Source: Pseudarthrobacter chlorophenolicus (lineage in GTDB: Bacteria > Actinomycetota > Actinomycetes > Actinomycetales > Micrococcaceae). From it: a stretch of 64,000 bases of DNA. Shown here in pieces: positions 8,651 to 16,954 of this stretch. The position numbers and the translations under genes were made by a program. Every line of letters begins with the position of its first letter. Position 1 is the first letter of the stretch. The notes under the pieces were generated by a model. The model ran no database searches, was not told the origin of the DNA, and worked only from the letters and a program-made list of their open reading frames with translations. Where the stretch lies: the NCBI RefSeq assembly GCF_000962805.1, contig NZ_JZTW01000016.1:48851-112850 (forward strand), given 5' to 3'.

Positions 8651-9667
8651 ATGATGCAACCGCAAGGCCGGCCCCGGCCCAAGATTGACGATGTGGCCAG
8701 GGAGGCAGGCGTCTCGCGAGGGACAGTTTCGCGGGTGCTCAATGGCGGGCACTGGGTCAGCCCGCCCGCGTTGGCCGCCGTCAACGCCGCCATCAAAAAG
8801 ACCGGCTACCGCGTCAACCCCCACGCCCGGAACCTGGCCACGAACAAGGCCAACTCGGTGGCCTTCCTGCTCACCGAAACGCACGACCGCCTGTTCGCCG
8901 ACCCCAATTTCGCCGTCCTGATGCGGGGCGCTGCCGATGCCCTGGCCGTGCACGACATTCCCCTGGTGCTGATCATGGCCGGTACGGACGACGAGCAGCG
9001 CCGTGCCACCGATTTCCTCACCGCCGGCCATGTGGACGGAGTCCTGCTGGTCTCCTCGCATGGCAGCAGGAAGGGCGTGATCGCCGACATCATCGCCGCG
9101 GGCGTGCCTGCTATCGCCTGCGGCGTTCCCCTGGGCTTCGAAAAGAAGATGGGCTACGTGGCAGCGGACGACTACCAGGGCGCGCTGGAGCTGCTGGAGT
9201 TCCTTGACGACGGCGGCCGGAAGCGGATCGCCACCATCACCGGCCCGCAGGACACCTCCGGCGGCATCCGGCGGCTGGAAGCCTACCGGGCACACCAGGG
9301 TGACGCCTTCGACGAGGCGCTGGTGGCGCCAGGTGACTACAGCCGGGAAAGCGGGGCCAGGGCCATGCGTGAGCTCCTCGCCCGGGTCCCCGACGTGGAC
9401 GCCGTCTTCGCCGCCAACGACCTCATGGCCCTCGGCGCGCTGGAGGTATTGCACGACGCCGGACGGCGGGTTCCCGAGGACGTTGCGGTAGTGGGGTTCG
9501 ACGACATTTCGGCCGCCTCCGCCGCCACCCCTGCCCTGACCACGGTGCGGCAGCCATTCGACCGGATCAGCGAGGAAATGGTGCGGTTGTTGCTGGACGT
9601 CATCGCCGGGAAGAACCATGCCGCCATCACCATTCCCACGGAACTCGTGGTCCGGGAATCGGCCTGA
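8651..9667 (+). CDS. LacI family transcriptional regulator
   Basis: 338 residues. The helix-turn-helix with hinge helix is at the N-terminus (KIDDVAREAGVSRGTVSRVL). A periplasmic-binding-protein-like effector domain follows, ending with DAVFAANDLMALGALEVL and VVGFDDI motifs typical of the family. Two adjacent ATGs are possible starts and the ribosome site is weak, which fits low expression as the last gene of the importer operon. By position it should repress the transporter and GH42/GH53 units. The classic operator in front of the next gene (PL11) is a second possible target. Confidence 0.9.
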   Translation: MMQPQGRPRPKIDDVAREAGVSRGTVSRVLNGGHWVSPPALAAVNAAIKKTGYRVNPHARNLATNKANSVAFLLTETHDRLFADPNFAVLMRGAADALAVHDIPLVLIMAGTDDEQRRATDFLTAGHVDGVLLVSSHGSRKGVIADIIAAGVPAIACGVPLGFEKKMGYVAADDYQGALELLEFLDDGGRKRIATITGPQDTSGGIRRLEAYRAHQGDAFDEALVAPGDYSRESGARAMRELLARVPDVDAVFAANDLMALGALEVLHDAGRRVPEDVAVVGFDDISAASAATPALTTVRQPFDRISEEMVRLLLDVIAGKNHAAITIPTELVVRESA

Positions 9668-9723
9668 AAGCCCGGATTTCTACAACGTTCTAAATACCCT
9701 ACGGCGGGTTCACAAAACAAGGC

Positions 9724-9773
9724 TTGTTTTGCCCTATCCCGCCCACTAGATTTTTGGGGAAGCGTTTTCCCAA
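9724..9773 (+). promoter_or_regulatory. PL11 promoter with LacI-type operator
   Basis: A possible -35 TTGTTT and, 17 bp on, a -10 TAGATT are followed directly by the near-perfect palindrome TTGGGGAAGCGTTTTCCCAA (9754-9773, 16 of 20 positions symmetric). The central AAGCGTTTT with a CG dyad is the hallmark of LacI-family operators. Its position over the expected transcription start indicates repression. Confidence 0.7.
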
Positions 9774-9796
9774 TTCGAAATTGAAAGGATTCACTG

Positions 9797-12352
9797 ATGA
9801 ATCCCTCCAAGGCACCCGCGCGCCTCCTGTCGGTCGCCACCCTCGGCCTGGCACTCACCGTAGGCTGCCTCGCAGCCCCTGCTGCCGCCGTCGGGCCTTC
9901 TCCTTCCCAGCCCGGCAATCCGGGAATCCAGCTTGACTACCTGGACCGCGGCCTGGTTGCCGCCAAGACTTCCGAAGGCGTGTTCCTCAGCTGGCGCCTG
10001 CTGGGCAACGAGGCCACCGGGTCCTCCGAAACCGGCCTGACCGGAACGGACTTCAACGTGTACCGGGACGGGCAGAAGCTGGTGACGGTCACGGACAGCA
10101 CCAACTACCAGGACCCCGCCGGGACCGCCGGATCGAAGTACCAGGTGCGGGCCGTCGTCGGCGGCGTGGAGCTGGACGAAAGCGCAACCGCAACCCCCTG
10201 GGGCGGCAACTTCAAGGACATTCCCCTGAAGAAGCCGGCCGACGGCGTGACCCCCGCCGGCCAGGCCTACACGTACTCGGCCAACGACACCTCCGTGGGC
10301 GATGTGGACGGCGATGGTCAGTACGAGTTCATCGTGAAATGGGACCCGAACAACTCCAAGGACGTTTCGCAGGTGGGTTACACCGGCAATACGTACGTGG
10401 ATACCTACAAGGCCGACGGCACGCTGCTGCACCGGATCGACCTCGGCGTCAATGTCCGCTCCGGCGCTCACTACACGCAGCTGCTGGTCAACGACTTCGA
10501 CGGCGACGGCCGGGCCGAGCTGATGATGAAGACCGCGCCGGGCACCAAAACCACCAACTACAACGCGGACGGCAGCGTGGCCGCGGAATCGTTCATCACC
10601 ATGCTCCGGTCCGATATCAACGCCGGGTACTCGAACAGCGACGACTACAGGATGAGCGCCGCGGACTACTACCAACACATGGTGAAGACCTTCCAGGGCT
10701 GGACGGAGCACCCCGAGGTGAAGGCGGGGAACTGGCCGGCCACCCTCGAGGAAGCTTTCGGCATCGCGCCCAAGTACAAGTACCCGCTGTCCCAGGCCGA
10801 TGCCGAGGCGCTGACCGACTACTTCATGGACGTCTACGCCCCCTCCCGAAGCGCCCGGAACAACCTCCGCGCGTTCGAGGGATTCATCGTGTCCGGCCCC
10901 GAATACCTGTCCGTCTTCGAAGGCGCCACGGGTAAGGAGCTGAAGACTGTCGCCTACCAGCCGGGCCGGACCGACGACGGCATGATGTGGGGCGATTACG
11001 CCATGGCCCGCATCGAACCGGGCAACCGCGTGGACCGGTTCCTCGCCGGCGTCGCCTACCTGGACGGCAAGAAGCCCGCAGCAGTGTTCGCCCGCGGCTA
11101 CTACACCCGCACCACCCTGGCCACCTACACCTGGGACGGCACCAACCTTTCCCCGGTATGGAACGTGGATTCCGGCTGGACGCCCATGACCAACCCGTTC
11201 AACGACTCCCCGCACGGCCGCGACGGCACGGATCCGACCTACGGCAAGCTCACCACCCAGGGCTTCCACTCCCTGAGCGCCGCCGATGTTGACGGCGACG
11301 GCAAGCAGGAGATCGTCTACGGTTCGGCAACGCTCGACGACGACGGCTCGCTTCTGTACAGCTCGTTCGACACCCTGCCGGCCGGCAGTGCCGCGCCGGG
11401 CGAGGAGGCACGCCTGGGCCACGGCGATGCCATGCACGTGGCGGACATCGATCCCAACCGCCCCGGCAAGGAAATCTTCACCGTTCACGAGGGCGCCACC
11501 TACGCACCGTACGGTTACGCCATGCGCGACGCCGCGACGGGTGAGGTGCTGTTCGGCGCCTACTCCGGCAAGGACACGGGACGCGGCATGATCGGCGACG
11601 TCGACCCCTCCGTTCCGGGCCTGGAGAACTGGGCGATCGGCATGCAGTCCGCCGACGGCCGCAAGCTTTCAAGCACAGGCCCCGGCACCAACATGAGCAT
11701 CAGGTGGGCCGCAAACATGACGACGCAGATCGTCAACGGCGCCGGCGACCAGACCCCCACCATCGATGACTGGACGCGGGGCCGACTGCTCACCGCCGAC
11801 GGCACCCGCACCAACAACGGCACCAAGGGCACCCCCAGCCTGGTGGCAGACATCCTCGGCGACTGGCGCGAAGAACTGGTGGTCCGCACCGCCGACAGCT
11901 CCGCGTTGCGGATCTACCTGAGCACCGAGGTGACGGACCACAAGCTCTACACCCTGATGCACGATCCCCAGTACCGTGCTGAGGTGGCCCGCCAGAACAC
12001 CACGTACAACCAGCCGTCCTACACCGATTTCTACCTCGCCTCGGACATGAAGTTCGGCAACGTCCCGCTGCGCGCCGCGTGGCTTCCGGGCAGCGTGAAG
12101 GCACTGCAGAATGCGGTGGAGGACCTTGTGGAATCGGGTGAGATCGCGGGCCCGGTGGCCAGCCAGCTCACCGCGGCTACCCAGCAGGCCCAAAAGGCCG
12201 TGGAGGACCGGGACGCCGCCAAGGCAGGGAAGGCCATCCAGCGTTTCGTGAAGTTCCTTGCCCAGCAGAAGAACCCGGACAAGGTGTCAGACACGGCCAG
12301 GGCGGTGCTGACCCACAACGCAGGCAACGTCCTCCGCGCTTTCGAAAAATAG
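9797..12352 (+). CDS. Secreted rhamnogalacturonan lyase, PL11 (YesW/YesX type)
   Basis: 851 residues. PL11 lyases cleave the rhamnose-galacturonate backbone of pectin rhamnogalacturonan I by beta-elimination outside the cell. A signal peptide is visible (ATLGLALTVGCLAAPAAAVG). The mature region begins IQLDYLDRGLVAAKTSEGVFLSWRL as in YesW, with an FN3-like start. It is followed by an eight-bladed propeller with several calcium-type DxDGDG loops (VGDVDGDGQYEF, NDFDGDGRAELM, AADVDGDGKQEI). The C-terminal 85 residues (LQNAVEDLVESGEIAGPVAS...) are helical and resemble the FIMAH/FIVAR modules often added to secreted actinobacterial and Bacillus enzymes. Start ATG has GAAAGGA upstream. It acts with the GH53 enzyme: one cuts the RG-I backbone, the other the galactan side chains. 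Confidence 0.92.
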   Translation: MNPSKAPARLLSVATLGLALTVGCLAAPAAAVGPSPSQPGNPGIQLDYLDRGLVAAKTSEGVFLSWRLLGNEATGSSETGLTGTDFNVYRDGQKLVTVTDSTNYQDPAGTAGSKYQVRAVVGGVELDESATATPWGGNFKDIPLKKPADGVTPAGQAYTYSANDTSVGDVDGDGQYEFIVKWDPNNSKDVSQVGYTGNTYVDTYKADGTLLHRIDLGVNVRSGAHYTQLLVNDFDGDGRAELMMKTAPGTKTTNYNADGSVAAESFITMLRSDINAGYSNSDDYRMSAADYYQHMVKTFQGWTEHPEVKAGNWPATLEEAFGIAPKYKYPLSQADAEALTDYFMDVYAPSRSARNNLRAFEGFIVSGPEYLSVFEGATGKELKTVAYQPGRTDDGMMWGDYAMARIEPGNRVDRFLAGVAYLDGKKPAAVFARGYYTRTTLATYTWDGTNLSPVWNVDSGWTPMTNPFNDSPHGRDGTDPTYGKLTTQGFHSLSAADVDGDGKQEIVYGSATLDDDGSLLYSSFDTLPAGSAAPGEEARLGHGDAMHVADIDPNRPGKEIFTVHEGATYAPYGYAMRDAATGEVLFGAYSGKDTGRGMIGDVDPSVPGLENWAIGMQSADGRKLSSTGPGTNMSIRWAANMTTQIVNGAGDQTPTIDDWTRGRLLTADGTRTNNGTKGTPSLVADILGDWREELVVRTADSSALRIYLSTEVTDHKLYTLMHDPQYRAEVARQNTTYNQPSYTDFYLASDMKFGNVPLRAAWLPGSVKALQNAVEDLVESGEIAGPVASQLTAATQQAQKAVEDRDAAKAGKAIQRFVKFLAQQKNPDKVSDTARAVLTHNAGNVLRAFEK

Positions 12353-12412
12353 GGGTTCACCGCATTTTGCCCCTCAGGGAAAGGACCGCCAGGTTAACGG
12401 CAGACTGTTGAT

Positions 12413-13246
12413 ATGACACTTGCACCGGTTATCGCACTCAACGACGGATACTCGATCCCCCAGATCGGTCTTGGCACGTGGCCGCTGGACGACGACCAGG
12501 CGGCGGCCGCCGTCGTCCATGCCGTAGAAGCCGGCTACCGGCACATCGATACGGCAGTGAAGTACGGCAACGAACGCGGCGTGGGCCATGGCATCAAGGC
12601 CAGCGGCGCTGATCGTGGCGAGCTCTTCATCACCACCAAACTGGATGGCGAGTTCCAAGGGAATGACAGGGCCGTTGAGGGGCTGGAGGGGTCGCTGAAG
12701 AGGCTCGGCCTCGACTATGTGGACCTGCTGCTGATCCACTGGCCCTTGCCCGGCCGGGATCAGTTCGTCTCCACCTGGAAAACGTTCGAGCGCCTCCAGG
12801 CTGAGGGAAAGGTGTGCTCCATCGGAGTGTCCAACTTCAAGCCTGCACACCTGGAGCGGTTGATGGCGGAGACGGATGTTGTTCCCGCCGTCAACCAGGT
12901 CCAGCTGACGCCTGCCGTTACCCGGGCGGCGGCGCGGGAATTCCATGCAAAACATGGCATCGCCACCGAGTCCTACAGCCCCTTGGGCGGTTCCGGGGCC
13001 GGCATCCTGGGCGCGCCGGTCCTGGGCCGACTGGCCGAAAAGCACGGCAAGACTCCGGGCCAGGTGGTACTGCGCTGGCACGTTCAAAACGGATTGGTAA
13101 CGATTCCAAAGACCGCCAATCCTGACCGGATGCGCGAGAACCTGGATGTCTTCGACTTCGTGCTGGACCCGCAGGATCTCGCGGAATTGGCTATCCTCGA
13201 CGAGGGACCCGGCGCCGGCAATGATTCGGACGTGACCGGGCATTGA
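12413..13246 (+). CDS. Aldo/keto reductase, 2,5-diketogluconate reductase-like (AKR5 type)
   Basis: 277 residues, a single TIM barrel. The tetrad is present: Asp in GYRHIDTAVKYGNE (which also supplies Tyr), Lys in LFITTKLDG and His in LLLIHWPLPG. The C-terminal IPKTANPDRMREN binds NADPH. Prokaryotic AKR5 members reduce 2,5-diketogluconate or assorted aldehydes. The idonate/gluconate operon lies 16 kb away, so a link to ketogluconate chemistry is possible but not shown. It appears to be monocistronic. Confidence 0.85.
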   Translation: MTLAPVIALNDGYSIPQIGLGTWPLDDDQAAAAVVHAVEAGYRHIDTAVKYGNERGVGHGIKASGADRGELFITTKLDGEFQGNDRAVEGLEGSLKRLGLDYVDLLLIHWPLPGRDQFVSTWKTFERLQAEGKVCSIGVSNFKPAHLERLMAETDVVPAVNQVQLTPAVTRAAAREFHAKHGIATESYSPLGGSGAGILGAPVLGRLAEKHGKTPGQVVLRWHVQNGLVTIPKTANPDRMRENLDVFDFVLDPQDLAELAILDEGPGAGNDSDVTGH

Positions 13247-13293
13247 TCCAGGCCTGAGCAGCCTCTTTCCTCCTCTCCGGGGTTGGCAAATCG

Positions 13294-13313
13294 ATAGTAA
13301 GCATGATTACTAT
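13294..13313. promoter_or_regulatory. Palindrome upstream of GlsB-type gene
   Basis: A perfect inverted repeat ATAGTAA-GCATGA-TTACTAT lies 64 bp before the start of the small membrane protein. Its AT-rich arms stand out from the GC-rich surroundings, as expected for a regulator binding site. The regulator is unknown. Confidence 0.5.
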
Positions 13314-13377
13314 TGGGGCAGAGGATGAATTGCCTCCGGAATCCGGGGGCGTCCTTACTTAGGAAGAGGAGCGAAAA

Positions 13378-13644
13378 ATGGGTTTCATTGCATTTCTGAT
13401 TCTCGGACTTATTGCCGGTGCGATTGCAAAGGCGATCCTTCCGGGACGCCAGGGCGGCGGCTGGATCATCACCATGGTGCTGGGCGTCGTAGGTGCCCTG
13501 CTTGGTGGATGGATCGGCGGCGCGCTGTTCGGCGGCGGACTGCAGGAGTTCTTCTCGCTGCAGACCTGGCTGCTGGCGATCCTCGGATCGCTGATCGTCC
13601 TTGCGATCTACGGCATGGTCACTAAGCGTGGTGCGCGCCGCTAA
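13378..13644 (+). CDS. GlsB/YeaQ/YmgE family stress-response membrane protein
   Basis: 88 residues with three hydrophobic segments: MGFIAFLILGLIAGAIAKAI, GGWIITMVLGVVGALLGGWIGGALF and WLLAILGSLIVLAIYGMV. The glycine-rich spacing and the AKAILPGRQGGG turn are typical of this family (called transglycosylase-associated in older annotation). Members are induced by general stress; the mechanism is not known. GAGGAGCG precedes the ATG. It is monocistronic, with an upstream palindrome and a strong terminator behind it. Confidence 0.88.
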   Translation: MGFIAFLILGLIAGAIAKAILPGRQGGGWIITMVLGVVGALLGGWIGGALFGGGLQEFFSLQTWLLAILGSLIVLAIYGMVTKRGARR

Positions 13645-13663
13645 AGCAGCGCCCACAGCCAGG

Positions 13664-13698
13664 AAGCCGGCCTGGGGAGGACATCCCCAGGCCGGCTT
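13664..13698 (+). terminator. Intrinsic terminator after GlsB-type gene
   Basis: A perfect 15-bp stem (AAGCCGGCCTGGGGA and complement) with a 5-nt loop, followed by TCACATTT. Confidence 0.85.
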
Positions 13699-13767
13699 TC
13701 ACATTTCCGGCCATGGCGTTGCCGCCGGGCCGGACTTGGAAACCTTCTTTCGGAGCAGGAGTTCACC

Positions 13768-14166
13768 ATGAAAAACAAGCTTCTTTTGGGTGTTGGAGTT
13801 GCCGTTGGCTACGTCCTTGGATCACGGTCGGGCCGCGCCGCGTACGACAAGCTGAAGGCGCGCGCCGCCGGGATCTGGGACAGCAAACCCGTTCAGGACA
13901 AAGTGACAGTCGCCACCGAGGCCATCAAGGAGAAAGCCCCGGACGTGGCCGACCAGCTGTCAGAAGCGGCACGGCGTGCCGGAACTGTGCTGGGCTCGGC
14001 GATGCACCGCGATGACTCCTCCGGGAAGTCCACGCCAGCCAGCCACGACACCTCGGCATCCGCCGCTCAAGCGGGCGGGCTCGGTGGAGACCACATCCCG
14101 GCCCACAGCACCCACCCGGAAACCACGAACCTCGGCACCACCAGTGAGGGCAACTCCAAGAGCTAG
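13768..14166 (+). CDS. YtxH-like small protein with N-terminal membrane segment
   Basis: 132 residues. The N-terminus MKNKLLLGVGVAVGYVLGSR is a glycine-rich membrane-associating segment like that of YtxH proteins. It is followed by a charged helix (SGRAAYDKLKARAAGIWDSKPV...EAIKEKAPDVADQLSEAARR) and a low-complexity hydrophilic tail rich in Ser, Thr and His. AGGAG precedes the ATG. YtxH-type proteins are stress related in Bacillus; the biochemical role is unknown. It follows the GlsB-type gene but a terminator separates them. Confidence 0.75.
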   Translation: MKNKLLLGVGVAVGYVLGSRSGRAAYDKLKARAAGIWDSKPVQDKVTVATEAIKEKAPDVADQLSEAARRAGTVLGSAMHRDDSSGKSTPASHDTSASAAQAGGLGGDHIPAHSTHPETTNLGTTSEGNSKS

Positions 14167-14428
14167 CCGCTTCGCGGAGGCAGCAGTCCCCTGTGAACCC
14201 CCGATTGACAAGGGGCTCCTGCGTTCCGTGTGCTACAACTGATTCGCCTTGCCGGCCGTCGCGATCCTTGGGGGACGCGCCGGCCGGCAGCGTGTTTAAG
14301 CCCCACCCGCTGAGCACTGCCAGTTCGGGGCGTTTTGAAGCTGCACGTTCAGTGCGGCCCCGCCGGCGTCACTTTCGGCCGCGATGTGAATCGGACGCCC
14401 ATCCTCGGCCGAAACCGGCGGCCGGAAC

Positions 14429-14614
14429 CTAGGACCTGGCGTCGGGCCATTGGGTGGGGTCGTAACCGTTGATCCCCGGTACACGCCGTGCCGGCTGGAG
14501 GTTATCGTCGTCGTCTGCATGCTCAGGCGCAGCTGGATCCGCATCCTTAGCGGCGTCCTTGCCCTGCTCCTCCGGGTCCTCCCGGACCCTCTTTCCATGT
14601 TCCCTGCCAGCCAT
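14429..14614 (-). CDS. Small acidic hypothetical protein
   Basis: 61 residues, starting MAGREHGKRVREDPEEQGKD and ending GINGYDPTQWPDARS. It is highly charged, with a run of four aspartates and no hydrophobic segment, so it is probably soluble and partly disordered. A GGGAG sequence lies six bases before the ATG. The composition (acidic, Ala/Asp/Glu rich) looks like a coding sequence rather than a shadow frame, and nothing else covers this strand or the opposite one. No function can be assigned. Confidence 0.5.
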   Translation of the reverse strand: MAGREHGKRVREDPEEQGKDAAKDADPAAPEHADDDDNLQPARRVPGINGYDPTQWPDARS

Positions 14615-14869
14615 CTGCCACTCCCGGCCCTCTGTTGACGTAGGCCCAGCTGCATGAACCACTATGGCAACCCTAGTCCCGGAGGAACGCCGAAAACGCT
14701 GGATCCCATCAAGAAAATGTCAATACTTTAGGCGCGGCTGCGCGTCCGCGCCGCCTAGGGTTGACGTGACCGCGTTGCGTTGCCGGGTCAGGAGCAGATA
14801 CGGGCCAGGTTTTCCACATAGCGGTTTGTGTGGGTCCTGATTGTCAGTCCCCTTTGGCAGAGTGGGGTC

Positions 14870-16765
14870 ATGGAAGCCATCGGGGAGCAGCTATCGGAGA
14901 GCGAAGACTCTTCGGACTTGCTGCCGCCCGACTTTCACCGCGGCAGTCACCTTTCCGCAGGGCAGCACGTCCGCACGACAACGCACGACGCCGGGCCGCA
15001 CCCCCGCGCCACGTCGCACCTTCGGCCAGTCCCCAGCTGCTCCGTTCCAGACCCATCACCAGACCAATCATTGGGCGTGCCTCTGGATTCAGCTTTGGAC
15101 CTGTCCGTCCTGACCGCACGGATGGCCACCGCGGCAGTAGCAGCCCGGGAAGCCCTGCCCACGGCCGACTACACCAGGGCGGCTACCTTCGCCGCCGACG
15201 TCGAAGGGCTCTCGCGCTGCGTGGAGTACCTCCAACTCATCGCCGCCAGGGCCGTGGAGCACACCCGCACCCGCGCGATCGCCGACGCCGAATCCAACCG
15301 GACGGCCCGCCGCGCCGCCCGGGTCAGCTTCTGGGGCGCCAACGGCATAGAAATCCTCAACGAAACCGACACCAACTGGCCCGCTGCCACACGCGTGCCC
15401 GCAGCAACGCCTGCGGAGCGCACCACCGCGGCACAGGCGTTGCTCACGTCCCCGGCCGGTGACGGTTGCCGGAACACCGCCGAGTTCCTCCGCCTCAGGC
15501 TCTTCATCCCCGTCCGCGAAGCCCGCCGCCGGCTCACCCTCGCCCATCAAACCCTGCCCGGCACCACCCTCACCGGCGAACCCATAGCCCCGACACACGA
15601 ACTCCTCGCCAGCACCCTTGCACCGGCCGATGCCAGCATTGGCCAGCCCGCCACCACCGACACACCACCACACATCATCACCGCACCCGCCGTGTCCTCC
15701 CACGCGGCCACCATCATCACCGCCACCCTCGAGCGGCTACAACACCACACCACTCCCGAAACCCTGCGCGGCATCGAGCACCACCTCACCTCGGCCGCCA
15801 CCACCGCGGACCCCGACTTCCTCGCCCGCCTGGCCCAACGCCTCACCGAGACCATCGACGCCGACGGCACCGAACCCAGCGAAGAAGCGCTCCGCCACGC
15901 CCAAGGTGCCTTCATCCGCAAACCCCGCCATGGCCTCCACCGCGTGGAAATCTTCGCCACCCCCGACCAATACGAACACCTCCTCACCGCCATGAACATC
16001 GCCACCAACCCCCGCACCACCACCCCGAACACCACTACCAATGGCGACGGCGACGTGCGTGAGGCAGGCACCCGCGGCGGCGACGGCAGCGGAAATCAGG
16101 TAGCACCCGTCCCGGAGCTGGAACGCCGCACCAGGCCCCAACAACAGCTCGACGGCATCATCACCGCTGTCAAAACGGCACTCACCACCGGGCTCCTCCC
16201 CACCACCGGCGGCAACAGACCCCAGATCATCGCCACCATCAACCAACGCGATCTCTTCCCCACCCCTGCATCCACCACACACCACACGCCGGCCGCGGGA
16301 ACCTTTGCCTTCACCGGCCCAATCGCCGCCACGACGCTGCGCAAAATCGCCTGCGACGCCGACATCATCCCCGCACTCCTGGGCACCAACAGCGAAATCC
16401 TCGACCTCGGACGCAAAACCAGACTCTTCACCCCAGCCCAACGCCTCGCCCTCACCGCCCGCGACCAAGGCTGCACCTTCCCCAACTGCACTATCCCCGC
16501 GCCCTGGTGCGAAGCACACCACATCACCTACTGGTCACACGGTGGCCACACCAACACCACTAATGGCACACTCCTCTGCACTCATCACCACCACCTCATC
16601 CACAAGGAAAACTGGACTATCAACACCACCGGTGGCACCCCGGCCTTCATCCCGCCGCCCCATATAGACCCCTCCCAAACACCCCAGCAAAACCACTACT
16701 TCAAACCACCACTGTTGCCACCACAACCACAACCACCGACCGCAACCAACGCCGCCCGGCCATGA
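14870..16765 (+). CDS. DUF222 and HNH endonuclease domain protein
   Basis: 631 residues. The middle part (about 70-480) is the DUF222 region found in the mycobacterial 13E12-repeat family. The C-terminus has a complete HNH motif: GCTFPNCTIPAPWCEAHHITYWSHGG with zinc-binding Cys pairs, then NGTLLCTHHHHLIHKENW. Such proteins occur in many copies in actinobacterial genomes and are thought to be mobile or selfish nucleases, though activity is rarely shown. Codon use is less extreme and richer in CAC/ACC than the neighbours, giving a His/Thr-rich protein, in line with transfer. The chosen ATG begins MEAIGEQLSE; a GTG 42 bp upstream is possible. An 80-bp direct repeat starts inside its 3' end. Confidence 0.85.
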   Translation: MEAIGEQLSESEDSSDLLPPDFHRGSHLSAGQHVRTTTHDAGPHPRATSHLRPVPSCSVPDPSPDQSLGVPLDSALDLSVLTARMATAAVAAREALPTADYTRAATFAADVEGLSRCVEYLQLIAARAVEHTRTRAIADAESNRTARRAARVSFWGANGIEILNETDTNWPAATRVPAATPAERTTAAQALLTSPAGDGCRNTAEFLRLRLFIPVREARRRLTLAHQTLPGTTLTGEPIAPTHELLASTLAPADASIGQPATTDTPPHIITAPAVSSHAATIITATLERLQHHTTPETLRGIEHHLTSAATTADPDFLARLAQRLTETIDADGTEPSEEALRHAQGAFIRKPRHGLHRVEIFATPDQYEHLLTAMNIATNPRTTTPNTTTNGDGDVREAGTRGGDGSGNQVAPVPELERRTRPQQQLDGIITAVKTALTTGLLPTTGGNRPQIIATINQRDLFPTPASTTHHTPAAGTFAFTGPIAATTLRKIACDADIIPALLGTNSEILDLGRKTRLFTPAQRLALTARDQGCTFPNCTIPAPWCEAHHITYWSHGGHTNTTNGTLLCTHHHHLIHKENWTINTTGGTPAFIPPPHIDPSQTPQQNHYFKPPLLPPQPQPPTATNAARP

Positions 16766-16812
16766 CACACGCCCACTACGTTGGACAGACAGCCGCGACG
16801 CACGACTGCACC
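16733..16812. repeat. Direct repeat, copy 1 (spans the HNH gene stop codon)
   Basis: 80 bp that recur 124 bp downstream with 73 identical positions; the first 41 bp are identical. This copy contains the last ten codons and stop of the HNH gene. Confidence 0.85.
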
Positions 16813-16856
16813 CGCAGCCGCCTGGGACCGCCCCGATTTGTTGGACGCCACCGCCA

Positions 16857-16936
16857 CCACCGACCGCAACCAACGCCGCCCGGCCATGACACACGCCAAT
16901 TACGTCGGCCAGACAGCCGCGACACACGAGTACACC
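16857..16936. repeat. Direct repeat, copy 2 (intergenic)
   Basis: Second copy of the 80-bp repeat, in the gap between the HNH gene and the convergent methyltransferase gene. It carries a non-coding duplicate of the HNH gene's 3' end including its TGA. Confidence 0.85.
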
Positions 16937-16954
16937 GCGCCGCCAGGGGCGCCC

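Noticed and set aside
5409..11488. Long minus-strand frames of 470 and 565 codons opposite the binding-protein and PL11 genes
   Set aside because: Same reason: no ribosome site, no recognisable fold, and the opposite strand encodes full conserved proteins.
12353..12412. Terminator after PL11
   Set aside because: Only a 5-bp AGGGG/CCCCT stem with a long loop; too weak to report.
14205..14239. TTGACA followed by TACAAC as a promoter
   Set aside because: The spacer is 23 bp, too long for a sigma-70 type promoter, and no gene starts behind it.
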